Shown here one piece after another: positions 51,601-59,100 of a stretch of DNA of 60,761 nt. The notes beneath the pieces are model-generated. The model searched no databases, had not been told where the DNA came from, and saw only the letters and a list, made by a program, of their open reading frames with translations. The position numbers were made by a program, and so were the translations under genes. Position 1 is the stretch's first letter, and each line of letters opens with the position of its first letter. Source of the DNA: Marinicella sediminis (GTDB lineage Bacteria; Pseudomonadota; Gammaproteobacteria; Xanthomonadales; Marinicellaceae); assembly GCF_002000055.1 (NCBI RefSeq), contig NZ_MVBD01000017.1, forward strand, positions 1-60,761, read 5' to 3'.

Positions 51601-51929
51601 TCTGCAATCAATTCAATGCAAATGCCACCTGATTCACACACCACATATACATCAATCAACACATCCACAAGGGCAATTTTAACCGTCCAGTCGCTGGCGC
51701 TTTCATTGGGTGGGTTGTAGCTGTTCAACACCTTCAAAAATTCATTTGCTACGGTGTTTACTTCAGCCAGGGACAATTTGTTTGCGGGCACCCGAACTTC
51801 GCCGGCCTCAACAGTGGCGTTTGCCCCCGACACCGGGTTGGCTTTTATTTCTGGGGCAGATACATGGCTCTTCTGGCTTTCGTTGATCCATGCTTTTATT
51901 CTCTCTAATCCTGGTCTTTCGCGTTTCAT
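36669..51929 (-). CDS. Trans-AT PKS B: O-MT-KS0-DH-ACP | KS-DH-KR-ACP | KS-KR-ACP | KS-DH (ends without ACP)
   Basis: A 5086-residue PKS with no AT domain. Domains with rough residues: N-terminal helix 5-18; unknown region 45-165; class I O-methyltransferase 170-400; non-elongating KS 416-843 (Cys580, Gln716, His763); DH 1023-1300; ACP with Ser1361; KS 1448-1880 (DTACSSSL, ETHGTGT, KSNIGH); DH 2050-2335; KR 2525-2720 with Ser, Tyr and Asn present; ACP with Ser2825; KS 2910-3335 (DTMCSSSL); KR 3765-3960; ACP with Ser4074; KS 4168-4600; DH 4787-5075 (His4816, Asp4983). The protein ends shortly after the last DH with no carrier domain, so this module must be completed by another protein, most simply the N-terminal ACP-DUF-lyase of PKS C. 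A good GAGG ribosome site precedes the start. Confidence 0.97.
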   Translation of the reverse strand: MKRERPGLERIKAWINESQKSHVSAPEIKANPVSGANATVEAGEVRVPANKLSLAEVNTVANEFLKVLNSYNPPNESASDWTVKIALVDVLIDVYVVCESGGICIELIADPSPTGLAFDHQLSMHSHELKALTDFETDLISVMISNIGIAKDKNEKPMELIRPISDILFGAYNMHFLKDRFSDKLVHRLYEEGKVANFTGSERFIFPWAISSDIGTKLYDIIAENNIERSLEVGLAFGLSALFICEAHDKKGSGHHTAIDPCQSVEFESIGLAQIESANLNQYFRHLEFKDYEIFPKILEAREHYQFIFIDGLHMQDYVTLDFFYSDMLLDVGGFMAFDDCHAPGVSSAVAYFENNRQYRFVPEYSVLRFRVYQKLADDNRTIVSPNHHVDYSEKYYQLSGIKQPAALRQVEPNAVQPSVISVVGIDGLFPNDLTVEGYWSAIEKQTVLYDDYAADFLLTRSESDQPKNLSGGMLKTAYDFDPLFFNISVAEAEIMDPQLRHMLMSVQRAIEDAGHTTSSLSDKTVGVYIGAEGSDYNDVHRSESFARNYILHQSGPSLANRISHHFDFQGPSEVINTMCSSGAVGVAHAVEALRSGDIDYAIVGAVKINFVSSIYGALEELNITSRSGKCYSFHQDSDGYVRSEGVVSLILTRQHIAEEQNDHVYANIRAVATNYNGRDGHSMFSPSKNAQKELLKKCITESGIAVTDVTSFEAQGMGNNISDLVEYSVFTDAHEEMSQAEINHHQMDALPAITTVKPILGHMECVSSLAAMLKAMLSFKNRTLYGIPSLTKDTIHRNLMAHQGAGLLLGHTPVEPQTKMIIGLNSFGASGTNVHMILEQPDRTAPEQPEHPEMTRVLLMSGKTIEALQKNIRYLCSRLETDAEQFPIVEYLATMQLHRDHHEHKVAIVLEKGSPSSQRVKLHDRLKTYLRAQVSEQLIRDNIPQGLYHFEAAPIDGSNVAASMMDQADQWLQGKQVDWRSLYPTGLPAKPGRLPGYQFDTQRYHLTPGQRTEHVGGDRIDSLLSQNISDFSLQAYLSKFTGHEPFLVDHQVDNQKVLPAVVYLEMVRAAIQAALPEKQAENRLELNDVVWPQPCFVADQHALKTALLPTRSQTHDGISVKFEISSHEATGPRIHCQGSAWIGSAESTTHIDLDEIQARMQKAQYSSEDLYDRFAEMGVSYGRTHRCLGALKCNDHEVLAYLQQPANQTSKEIIINPGLLDSALQSTLLLVLNEPNVHDVASLPFAVEQVVINGTPGPTMLAWTRLANGSRLDDEVVKFNIDVCDHEGRVIIGLKHFSVRSLAPVQATTRHLPAPTAASSGAQESAQAINFIKHILAEHLKIPVAQVDINKSFIEHGLDSILITQFTARLRKHFSNITSTLFFEVQNIRGLVNHLATHNAAELQAITGQANEPKRTEDAMVSQQVESPDTPSMMRQGGDIRFAFSRQTSDRALVHEDIAIVGLSGRYPNAADVNAFWENLRDGINCISEVPSDRWDWRKNHNPERGRKDSIYTRWGGFLDDVDKFDPLFFKLSPAEAERIDPQERIFLEAAYHAIEDAGHTPKTLSATQKVGVFVGVMNSMYNVEPDHFSIANRTSYLFDFHGPSMSVDTACSSSLTAIHLAVESIKSGQSEAAIAGGVNLILDDHHYQRLSAMSALSSGNACKAFGANADGFIDAEGVGAVVLKTLHQAEADGDHIYGVIKGTALNAGGKTAGYTVPCPRAQAALIKDVLHHSQIKADQISYIETHGTGTELGDPIEIAGLSQVFSTLSDQDHKIAIGSVKSNIGHCESAAGIAGVTKILLQLKHNMLAPSLHAEKPNAEIDFTSTPFQVQHQLSPWKSTAESVSKSRLRTAGVSSFGLGGANAHVIIQEHRSPIQEMANDPIIQDQIIVLSARTAEQLKTKAMDLLTFLESNDDIKLSSLSYTLQVGREHMDHRLGLVAKDVVEVCESLRHHVSGENDKTTVILGHVEEAGELLSLFGSDDDLQYAVKRWMAGGQWSRLVSLWVKGLTLNWADLYEDRHVQRMSLPGYPFARERHWAAQKAKAEVHMVNSKALHPLVQQNRSNLFQLAYQSQFTGHEFYLFGHQINDQKVLPAAAYLEMIHFAVADANGVSQHDLKLKISDLVWESACVPTADHTVTVKLFPADNQGLDFEVVSTCQSEQEQVHCVGHAVSMVDCEAKTIDIDELKQQINARQISGDEIYAGFADMGVQLSGANRGIRTIHKGKDQVLAELDLNHVQDGEEHNRFWLHPGIMDSALQSMIGMMTDLSETSWRSPTIPFWVNDTQITGATESLMYCWVRYAQGPDQPHLFDLVVCDQDGRVCVELKEFMVQEIPGKESQQADHQTMLATQQWIAPETHDDMEKTNLQPLLTDLRKVLLVGLPKVDCALVDAAIENSECQRLKRASDQLYTQVVVQTLGHLKNLLNEVEGESVFLQIAVANSDPYQVLAGLQGLLRTAETENPQLTTQLVFVDSDSEAADVIKALEIGRNSLAHGLIEVIGDQTRSPFWQTVKPAVNEQNQVFHDHGTYLITGGLGGLGQLFAEEVLKYTNQANVVITGRQATAEIPGSLVGHGDRINYRQLKLASLAETKLVLQKIEQQLGPIKGIFHSAGMVKDSFIIKHNTTQVKDVLHPKVAGVHHLDEASAACDLDFFVMFSSLAAVFGNAGQADYAAANGHLDQYARIRQDRVKLGERQGKTLSINWPYWQSGGMRLSDQQESLLLQNAGIASMPVGDGMKAFYQGLQMQGHQILVMHGDVNLMTQSLASVNRRQLAMPVTVNQGACEVHVDEKAVTAFFIQVLSDVLKLPAHQIKAKASFETYGMDSILAMDLTNTLQKTFGPLPKTLFFEHQNTRDLVAYFIEKYPDKLAQITAEKETKVAAMVVPPTRSKRSLQLRETMLTQPKRAAGKNHDIAVIGMSGQYPMADDINTFWENLKEGKDCVTEIPASRWDASSHFDPRKNTPGKSYSKWGGFLDGVDLFDPLFFNISPKEASLMDPQERLFLQNAWCAVEDAGYDKDKFQQQTVGVYVGVMWGHYELFGHDTALAGQPVAPSSSFGSIANRVSYFFDLNGPSMALDTMCSSSLTAIHLACEDIRHGHIDAAIAGGVNASLHPQKYLVLSQGNFAATDGKCRSFGEGGDGYVPGEGVGVVILKSLVQAEQDNDQIHGVIKATSINHGGKTHGYTVPNPTQQSELITRALHKANIDPATIGYVETHGTGTALGDPIEVAGLNKVFADHIKKPQSCPIGSVKSNIGHLESAAGVAAITKSLLQLKHRQLVPSLHAATTNPNIDFESSPFYVQTTHSDWPVTDGRPRRIGVSSFGAGGANGHVVLEEYIQPPRDQFGFKQADVQVFVLSAKNPQALLNYAEKMQAYLAKADDESFADIIYTAQVGRTAMEVRLALLVKGRADLCTQLSQWVAVKKSGDQASQATWFERNLKEQGESTSELLEGEAGEAYLDVVIKTEDFRKLAKLWTAGAMVNWSRLYQAQRPWKVSLPTYPFDQERTWLPIGLPQAVESTATIEQVTEKTRPFTGLCFTAGWEPAPTIQGDAGEDDTPTVLISTKPMPSVDENRMLHQVIAADGFVQLSSNKWSINTMNGNDFERLFDAIYQAGTQAIKIIYVMNVAVTHDALQAYPDSAAADEVFLVLLNLCQALSKRKGHVPIQMVCAYLESANMPSAMGAAMGAFLKTAAMENPLLQAKTIALSSAQAHQNEADWMPVCFTELSHMSMAVEEIRHLITATNQASTTQRFRRVLSDTGMASIEQSDSVFKQGGNYLITGGLGSLGYLVAAYLVQTYQANLILLGRSEPGNRQKQQLQDLKAHGSKVMYRQIDVCDVAAFKAMVATSQDEFEGGLNGVINSAGAIQDAYLIHKEPAQAQQVMQSKLAGIINSDIATANLQLDLFVVFSSLAGELGNVGQCDYAFANRFADVFVQNRQALVAQGQRQGHSVSIAWPYWRDGGMQISPDRQAEIQSATGLAPLPTTTGLALMEGILNSGFNYALPVYGDAQQLRSTLMQAGSAAADSDVQHLTEHMDSAALQLSTEGYLQQLIGEEINLEPNRVDVSEHFEHYGIDSVMIGKLNANLEKDLGGLPKTLFFDNLNIAELTETLIDLVPDKLMNKFAIRDKQATDRQPVDHKQREGAVLKPLANDGLLIGAGQDDHISAQQDATQAIAVIGMHGRYPGSDDLDAFWENIKSGRHLIEQVPDNRWNHEQWFDANPAMAEEGKIYCQWGGFLADVDLFEHGFFNISHHEAKLMDPQERLFLMSAWSAIEDAGYTKDELMKVAPKGKSADVGVFVGVTTNTYNLLAHEAWEKGDLLTPSAMPWSIANRTSYVLNLNGPSMPVDTACSSSLVAVNLACDSLRRGECQMALAGGVNLYLHPAKYLSMCQKRMLSQDGKCRSFGAGDNGFVPAEGVGSLLLKPLSKAEEDGDHIHSLILGGAHDHSGRSNGYSTPNPVSQARVIAQALVAAGSAPESIDYVEGHGTGTQLGDGLEVAALAQVLNGNGQVRQRMLGSVKSNMGHAESAAGIAGITKVILQMQHQQVAPSLHSTELNPDIDFTAAGFTVQQNLINWPAAEHKRRALVNSFGAGGVNACVVLEAYRSIRPQQYDQLSDNVFVLSAGSATQLQKYAVLIKTFLTNHPETCLHALCLTSQVGREAMQHRLAIPSNSVADLSEKLSLWIGNSGAEYAQLATSVTSHKASNQRIDESLRQQLHDLATERQWSKLMDAWLAGLPIDWRAIYGDALPPKIAMPTYPFKGERCWIIDESKSPVSQFSLKQPVETPGLHPLVTENTSTLSDISFVTRLSSTAYYATDHQVNGSCVFPGAAYLEMACVAGNLAGQRKVVKLKDIIWSHPLRFLGTDTELQTFMRAAGDNTEFRIVSQTDGYETQLHAEGKMVFGHTVLHAQNETHDLKKLQEACDHMVDGQSFYEQFSKIGFTYKKSFQSVQQVYVGAGFCLGQLTLPKHLEPGFEKYLMHPALLDGVLQTVSAIIPTDEIDEVFVPFAVDEIEMIRPLTKTCYVHVSYLQDGNARSSKFNRYQLVVLSESGQVLMKIKNFYLRAMTLDQKTTDGKTSVKKSVLSGQEK
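49400..50685 (-). other. Non-elongating ketosynthase (KS0) at the start of PKS B
   Basis: The first KS keeps the acyl-binding Cys580 (NTMCSSGAVG) and the third-motif His763 (VKPILGHM), but the HGTGT motif reads EAQGMGN, with Gln716 in place of the catalytic His. Without it the KS cannot decarboxylate malonyl and should only pass the chain on. The following DH keeps its His and Asp, so the module may complete dehydration of the beta-hydroxyl made by the last module of PKS A, as in known dehydrating bimodules. Confidence 0.87.
50730..51425 (-). other. N-terminal class I SAM O-methyltransferase-like domain of PKS B
   Basis: Residues about 170-400 match the Methyltransf_24 type: motif I SLEVGLAFGLSA, the acidic AIDPCQ, then FIFIDGLHMQDYV and LLDVGGFMAFDDCHAPG. 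It stands before the KS0, not between KS and ACP as is usual for PKS methyltransferases. Its substrate may be a hydroxyl on the chain delivered by PKS A. The 120 residues before it match nothing I know. Confidence 0.75.
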
Positions 51930-51935
51930 TGCGAA

Positions 51936-51940
51936 CCTCT
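51936..51940 (-). promoter_or_regulatory. Ribosome binding site of PKS B
   Basis: AGAGG lies 6 nt before the ATG at 51929 on the minus strand and confirms the start codon of this very long gene. Confidence 0.65.
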
Positions 51941-51985
51941 AAAGTTTGTGTGTGTGATTTAAAATGCAGAACAAGCGTGATGTTT

Positions 51986-53110
51986 TCAGAGTCCTTTGTT
52001 GTCCCTGACCAACTGTTCAAGGTTCCCAAGGGCACCAACAACAGCTTGGTAGTCAATGCCAAAATCTTGCAAAAAGGCGATTTCATTGACCCCCACACTG
52101 GCGGCTTTATCAATTTGCTTTTGACAGTCTTCGCGTGAACCGAAAATGCCGGCTGTATTGAAATAACGGGCATATGAATAATCAACCATTTTGGTGATTT
52201 CCTGTTCCGAAACATCCTTCCCAGCTGCCATCATGTGTGGTTTCAAGCTGCTTTTAATGTACTCTTTGAAGGGCTTTTCAACCACCGACTGAACCAACTC
52301 CAAATCCGGGTGAACAAAGGTGTGCATCATCAAGGAAATCGTTCCTTTCATTGGGTCCAGACCAGCTTCCTCCCTGGCTTTGCGATAAACAGCTGTTTTT
52401 TCCTCCAGGGCATCTAAATCAATGCCATAGAGCATGGTGAAAACGTTGTATCCCATTTTGCCGGCGTATTCAAAACCGGATTCAGATTGGGTGACATACC
52501 AAACGTTCAAATCTGCCTGAATGGGTTGGGGAAATGCCTGTACAGAGAACATTTCTCCACCTGGGCCTGGGTAATCAATGGCTTCTCCACGCCACAATTG
52601 TTGTACCATGGGGATTCGCTCATTGCGCAGATCAACCCGGTTTTCATAGGTGTCAGGAGACAAAATGAAATCTTTTTTAGCCCAACCATTGCCGAACCCC
52701 AGGTCAACCCGACCACCAGATAAAATATCCACCATTGCCCAATTTTCAACAATTTCAACTGGATGGTGCAGGGTGATGGTAACAGCCGCTGTCCGCAGTC
52801 TGATTCGTTCAGTCAAAGGGGCAAAATAGGCAGCCATTAAACTGTTGTTTGCATAGATTGATCCAAATTCACTGAAATGACGCTCCGGGAAATAGACCGC
52901 TTCGAATCCAGCCTGATCTGCGAATTCAACCAACTGTCTCGTGAACTGGTATTTTTCTTTGTTGCTGACTGTTTTTCTGACGTCCGAAAAAAACAAGAAG
53001 CTGAATGCCATATCAGGATTTAAACCCGGCTTGGTTTGTTCGTCTTTTTTCGGATCGACTTGCTTACCAGCCAAAAAATCCGTCAAGTTTTTATTGATTG
53101 TGGAATCCAT
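51986..53110 (-). CDS. Luciferase-like flavin-dependent monooxygenase
   Basis: A 374-residue protein of the bacterial luciferase-like family, in the natural-product subgroup often found in trans-AT PKS and siderophore clusters. Marks: AFSFLFFSDVR, AVYFPERHFSEFGSIYANNS, RTAAVTITLHHPVEIVENWAMVDILSGGRVDLGFG (in pieces), and NTAGIFGS near the C terminus. It would use FMNH2 and O2 to oxidise the growing chain or the finished product, for example by hydroxylation or Baeyer-Villiger insertion; the site cannot be told from sequence. It lies between PKS A and PKS B with gaps of 42 and 56 bp, so it belongs to the same operon. Its ribosome site is weak (GAGAT). Confidence 0.92.
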   Translation of the reverse strand: MDSTINKNLTDFLAGKQVDPKKDEQTKPGLNPDMAFSFLFFSDVRKTVSNKEKYQFTRQLVEFADQAGFEAVYFPERHFSEFGSIYANNSLMAAYFAPLTERIRLRTAAVTITLHHPVEIVENWAMVDILSGGRVDLGFGNGWAKKDFILSPDTYENRVDLRNERIPMVQQLWRGEAIDYPGPGGEMFSVQAFPQPIQADLNVWYVTQSESGFEYAGKMGYNVFTMLYGIDLDALEEKTAVYRKAREEAGLDPMKGTISLMMHTFVHPDLELVQSVVEKPFKEYIKSSLKPHMMAAGKDVSEQEITKMVDYSYARYFNTAGIFGSREDCQKQIDKAASVGVNEIAFLQDFGIDYQAVVGALGNLEQLVRDNKGL

Positions 53111-53152
53111 ATTTTTATCTCAGTTACACGGTGTTAATAAACTGCGGCTGTT

Positions 53153-56100
53153 TCAAGCCACTTTGTTTTGGGTCTTTTTTTCGTTCAGAATCTTTTCAGC
53201 CAATACGTTCACTGTTGAATATTCAATCAGCCAATTAGGCGGAATTTGCAGGCTGAAATGCTTTTCCAAAAGGTTAGTCATCTGAATCGCAGTGATTGAA
53301 TCCAAACCGTAACTCTGGAATGATTGATCAAATTCAATCACCGTTTTGTCAATGCCCAATGCCTGTTCCATGATTTGGATGATCAAACCGGTGTAAGACT
53401 TTTTGTCTGCACCGGGTTCCATTGCGTTGGCAGTGACCGAATGTTGTGACGTTTGTTTCACCAACCCCTGTTCTTTTACCGGAGGTGCGTCTTGCTCTGG
53501 CTTGGGCTGTTTAACGGGGGGACTTTGCAACTCCTGATTGGTTGTTTCCAATTGCCAGGCCGATGCAGCAGATGTCTGCTGTCGATGTTCACTGCGCTGG
53601 ATGGCGGCCAGAATTTCTGACTCCAAAGCAGGTGATATGTCTTGATCTTGCAATGAGTTCAAAAACTCACTGAATTTTTGACGCGTCATCTCACCCCGAT
53701 CAAAACTCAACAGATTTGCTCTGATTTCTCTGTTCACCGAACTCGCACTGTTTTCCAGACCCAACGAAGCCAGCACCTTGGTTTTGTTGGTGACCGGTAC
53801 ATAACCCACCACCTCGCGGTCTGACAACAGTGAAAGTTTCATCACCTCGAGGGCATCCGTTGCACTGATGCTGTCCACACCCGCTGCCGCGAACTGTTGC
53901 AGTCGGTTTGCCATGTCGGCCTCATCCACAGCACCATCCACATCCCATTGTCCCCAACAAATTGACAGGCATCGTCCTGTTCGTTGATGGTGATGGGCTA
54001 AGGCATTGCGGTGTCGGGCAAAGGCATTTTGAAAAGCCGTGGAATAGGCATAACTGGCCGCCCCCCTCAGGCCAAATGAAGCGATCGAAGAATACAGCAG
54101 GAAAAATTCAATGGGATGATCTTTGGTTGCCTCATCTATATTGATGGTGCCAGCCACCTTAACAGCTGCTATTTCACTGAAGGTGTTGACGCTTTTATTG
54201 ATAATTAAATCATCAGAAGACCGCCTGGCCATATGCAATACACCATTGATTTGTATGCCTTGTTCTGACAGGCTTTCAATGCATTGATCCACTGCATCAC
54301 GATTCAACACATCAACAGAATGATAGTGTACAGTCGCCCCTGCGGCCCGCAACTGATCCAGGCGATCACTCACTGCGGCTTCAGATCTGGTTGATAAGAT
54401 GATCAAGTTAGCGCGGTAATCCCGGGCCAAAACCCGACAAACCTGCTCTCCTGCGGCACCCAAACCACCCACCATCAGATAAGTGGCCCCTGTGCGAAAC
54501 TGGGGAACATCCGCGGCCAGGTTGATGATTTCTTCTTCTCTCACAGTGGCCACCAAACGCTGTCCGTTGTCATACCTGATCATCGGCACCGAAGCGGCTT
54601 GCAGGTTTTGAGTGTCATCACACAGCCACTCCTGTAAGACGTTCAACATCATCGCATCGCTTTGCTCACGGGAGATACCATTGAAGGCAATACAACGATG
54701 ACGATGCAGCGGATTTTCCAACATTGCTGTTTTGAACAATCCCGCTAATGACTGCCTGTAGACATCTGCCAAATCGCCACTTTCATGGTAAATGCAGTAG
54801 CCTTGTATGTGGTTGGACGCAACATGTTTTAACAACGCTTGAACGGTCAAATACACCTGTTCAATCTGGGCTTCGGCTTGCGACACCTGATTCACATCAG
54901 ACAAAAACAACATCAGCGCGACAGGGCGATCCACAGCAACAGCTTTCAACATAGCGTCCAGATCAATTCCCGAAGCGGTCAAAGGCACATGAGCCAAATT
55001 CCACAGCGACTCTTCTTCTCCGATGATTTCTGCGATCTGCTGACTCAAAGCAGTCAGTTGATCAGCATGCCCCTGCTGGTCACTGAGCACCAACAACTGC
55101 GCGCCTGATTGTGCTGTCAAACGATCATTCCAAGATTCAGACTCGAGATCCAAAGCAGCACTTTCCCAATTCTCAGCAATGGTCAGCCAGTCTTTGTTGG
55201 TCTTTTGCAATTGGTCATTGGCATTCAGTTCAGCAGCGCCTAACTCAAGCCCTTGCAGAACCAACAAACAGTTTCCGTCACCATCCATCATGGTCAGATC
55301 CACAGCACAGGTTTCCTGCCCCAGCTGGTTGCTCATGTTAAGTTGGACCGAGACGATCAAGTCACCGACATTGCCAGGCAACACCGATAAATGATTCATG
55401 GCGAATGGATACAAGTGCAGGTTTCTGGTGTGCCCTTGCTCACACAAAACACTGGCCAACATCTGTAGTGTTAAATCCAGGATGGAAGCCGGTAACACCA
55501 TGCCTTCATCCAGTTTCAAGCTTTGCCGATCCCTTTGGTATGTGAAAACCAGCTGGTCTTGCTTTTGAAACATCCCGGTCAAGCTGTCTATTGATGCATT
55601 CACTGTAAACCCGGCATCTGTCAGGGCTTTGCGGTGTTGTTCAACGTTCATCCCATGCGGTGCCAATTCAGCAAGCAACGCGGCCACATCGACCTGCCCC
55701 AAGTCAGTTTGGGCTGAATGGCAGGCCCTGCCCTGACATGCCGGCATGTTGGCTTCGGCTCCTTCATGTTGCCCATTGAACACTTCAAATTCGATGGCAT
55801 TTTTGTGATCCAATCCAAATTGGGCCGCACTGACCCGGGTCAACAAAGCCTTACTTTGGTCGGTGTATTCATGACCAACCCACAACACATTATCTAACTG
55901 CAGGCTGTGCTGCGAACCGGCTGGCAAGGCGTGTTGCAATGCCGCACAACCCAGTTCCAGATAAGTACTTGCTGAAACACAAGGGCGATCAAAACACGCA
56001 TGCTTTCTTAACCAACCGGGTCTGCGATCCAAATCAGTCAGGTATTTATGTTCAACCAAAGTTGATTGGTTGCTGTGCAACAGAGGATGACTTGAAAAGG

Positions 56101-59100
56101 ATTGTTCAACCGTTGTATACAAATCATTGTTGTCTGTTTCCAACCAGGTGAAATCTTCAGCAAATGGATAAGTGGGTAAATGTATGCGCCTGGGTTTGTT
56201 CGAACGATACAATTCGTTCCAGTCAAAGGCAAATCCCTTGACCCACAGAGCGGCCAATTTGTGGTGCTTGCCTTTGTTTATCCAGGTCTCAACGGTTTGT
56301 TGTAGGTCTTCATCAGCAGCAAAGTCGGCATACAAATCCTGCTTCACCTTGCCACCGCTGTACATCACTCCTTTGACATTTAACTCGTGGTTCCGGAAAG
56401 CAATCAATTGCTCCTTAAGCTCTTCAATGTCATGGACCATCAAGGCCAATCGAACGTCCATCGCATCCCGGCCGACTTGTGAGGTATAGGCTATCCTTTC
56501 CAATATCAGTGAGTTTGCTTCTGGTAAACCGTGCAGATAATCGAGTAAGTCAGTCACTTTCGCAGCCAGGGCATCCTTGGTTTTGGCCGACAACACAACC
56601 ACCTGTGGCAAACCATGGTCCCTTCCTGTGTGGCTCAATGCCGGTTCAATGTATTCTTCCAGGATCACATGGGCATTGACCCCGCCGAAACCGAATGAAC
56701 TCACCCCTGCCCGCCGTGGCAATGGGTTGCCTTGATCATCATTGATGATTGGCCAGTCATCATTTTCCTGCTGAATAAAGAATGGGCTGTTAGCCAACAA
56801 AATTTGTGGGTTCACAGTTTCACAATGCAGAGATTTCACCCGCGTGCCGTGTTTAAGTTGCAACATGACCTTGATGACTCCGGCAACCCCAGCTGCCAAC
56901 TCCAGGTGACCAATGTTACTTTTCACCGATCCCAAACCACAATGAGCCATCTCAGGTTGATCCAGGTCATGTTCTTCGTAAAGCGCTTTGAAAGTGTTTT
57001 TCAGTCCATTGATTTCAATGGGATCACCCAGTTGAGTACCGGTGCCGTGAGTTTCGATGAAACCGATGGTTCGGGGATCTATACCTGCTTTGCGATACGC
57101 CTTCAACAACAAACTGGATTGTGCTTTTGGATTCGGCGAAGTCAATGTGTTGGCCCGACCACCATGATTTTCAGCCGTGCCCCGAATGACTGCATAAACG
57201 TCATCACCATCCTCCTGTGCCGCTGATAAGCGCTTGAGGAACAACATCCCCATGCCCTCACCCCTCACATAACCATTGGCATTCTCTGAGAATGTCTTGC
57301 ATAAACCATCTTCACAGAGCATCCCCGCCTTACTGAATGCGATGTGTGCCCATGGTGTGATGATGATGTTGATACCGCCTGTTATGGCCGCTGAACATGC
57401 ACCAGATTGAATGGATTCCACAGCCCGATGGATCGCCACCAGTGAACTGGAACAAGCGGTCTCAATCGGCTCACTGGGCCCATGTAAGTCCAACAAATAA
57501 CTCATCCTGTTGGGTCCCACTGAAGGCACCAGGCTGGTTGAACTGTAGCCTTCAATACCGATTCCGGCATGGTTGATCAAATCGCTGTAACCGCTGTTTG
57601 ATGTACCCACAAATATGCCCGTATCGGAACCAGCCAGGGATGCTGAAGAATAACCGGCATCTTCTATCACTGACCAAATAAACATCATCATGATGCGTTG
57701 TTGAGGGTCCATCATTTTTGCTTCAGTTGGCGATATCCCAAAAAACAACGGGTCAAATGCCTCAACTCCATCCACAAAGCCACCCCATTTGATGTTGGTT
57801 TTGTTTTTTTCGGTCTTGGGGTCGCCAAAAAACGCTTTCCAATCCCAGCGCGACTCCGGAACTTCCCTGATGCTTGATTTACCTTCCAGCAGGTTGTCCC
57901 AAAACTCATCTAAATCATTGGCCCCGGGAAATTTCGCGCTGACGCCAATTACCGCCACTGGCTCCTGCTGGTTTTGCTGAAACACTTGTTGGGGGTTTGT
58001 TTGGCTGTGATTGGCCGTGAAAAAGCGATTGACACCGGTGGGCACAACCGTCAGTGACGATTGGTTCACCACTGCCACTTCTTGATGCGCAGCCTGATCT
58101 CCCGCCAACGCCCTGGGCTCATGGAGTGCCACTTCCTGATCCGTGTCTTCAACACCCAAAGTTTCAGCCAATTCTGTCGCATGGTTCTCAATCAAATAGG
58201 GAACAAATTCATTGAGTGTTTGGTATTCAAAGAAGAGGGTTGGGTTAATTTCAAGCTGGTAATGCTGATTCAAAACGTTGGACAGCTCAGAAAAAGCAAT
58301 TGAGTCCATTCCAAAATCACTCAGATTGGTATCTGTATCAAGGTCTTCCTCAGCAATGCTGAGCAACGTTGACAAGTGACCCAGCAAAGCCGCAGTGACC
58401 GCATTGGTCAACAAGTCATTGTTCCCGGCTTGGGTGGGCGTTGTGGCGGGCTTCTCCACCGCCGCAACCTGTGCTTTGATCATTGGTTTGGCAAAGAACG
58501 TGTTGTTGATTTTATCCCTGTCACCAAATAAAGGCATCACCCGCTGGGCTTTGCCTGCCAATGCCTGCCTGAACTGTCCAAGTGCCATCGCTTTGGGCAT
58601 GGCAACCATGCCGGTTTGTGATTCCATCAAACGAAGGTCCTGGATATGTAAACCAATACCACCATCTTGCCAAAGTGGCCAATTGATTGACAACGAAAAA
58701 CCCTTGCGTAACCCCGTGTCAACCAGTGCCTGACGGTAGGCCGCATATGAGTCCATGAAGCCATTGGCTGCGGCATAATCTGCTTGACCCGCATTTCCTA
58801 AACTGGCCGCCACCGATGAAAATAACACAAAAAAGTCAAGGTTTTCATAGCGCGTTTGTTCGCACAGGTTAACGGTCCCTTTGACTTTGGCAGCCATTAC
58901 CTCCTTAAACTCAGCTGCTGTCTTGTTCAAAATGTAGTTATCTCGATTGATTCCAGCACAGTGTAAAACACCTGTTATCTGATCATGGTTTGCCTTGATT
59001 TCAATGAACGTATCATGCATGCGATCACTGTCCGCCACATCCACCTGATGATAGGTGACTTTGGCACCTGCACCTTGCAACCGGTCAATGATTGTCCTTT

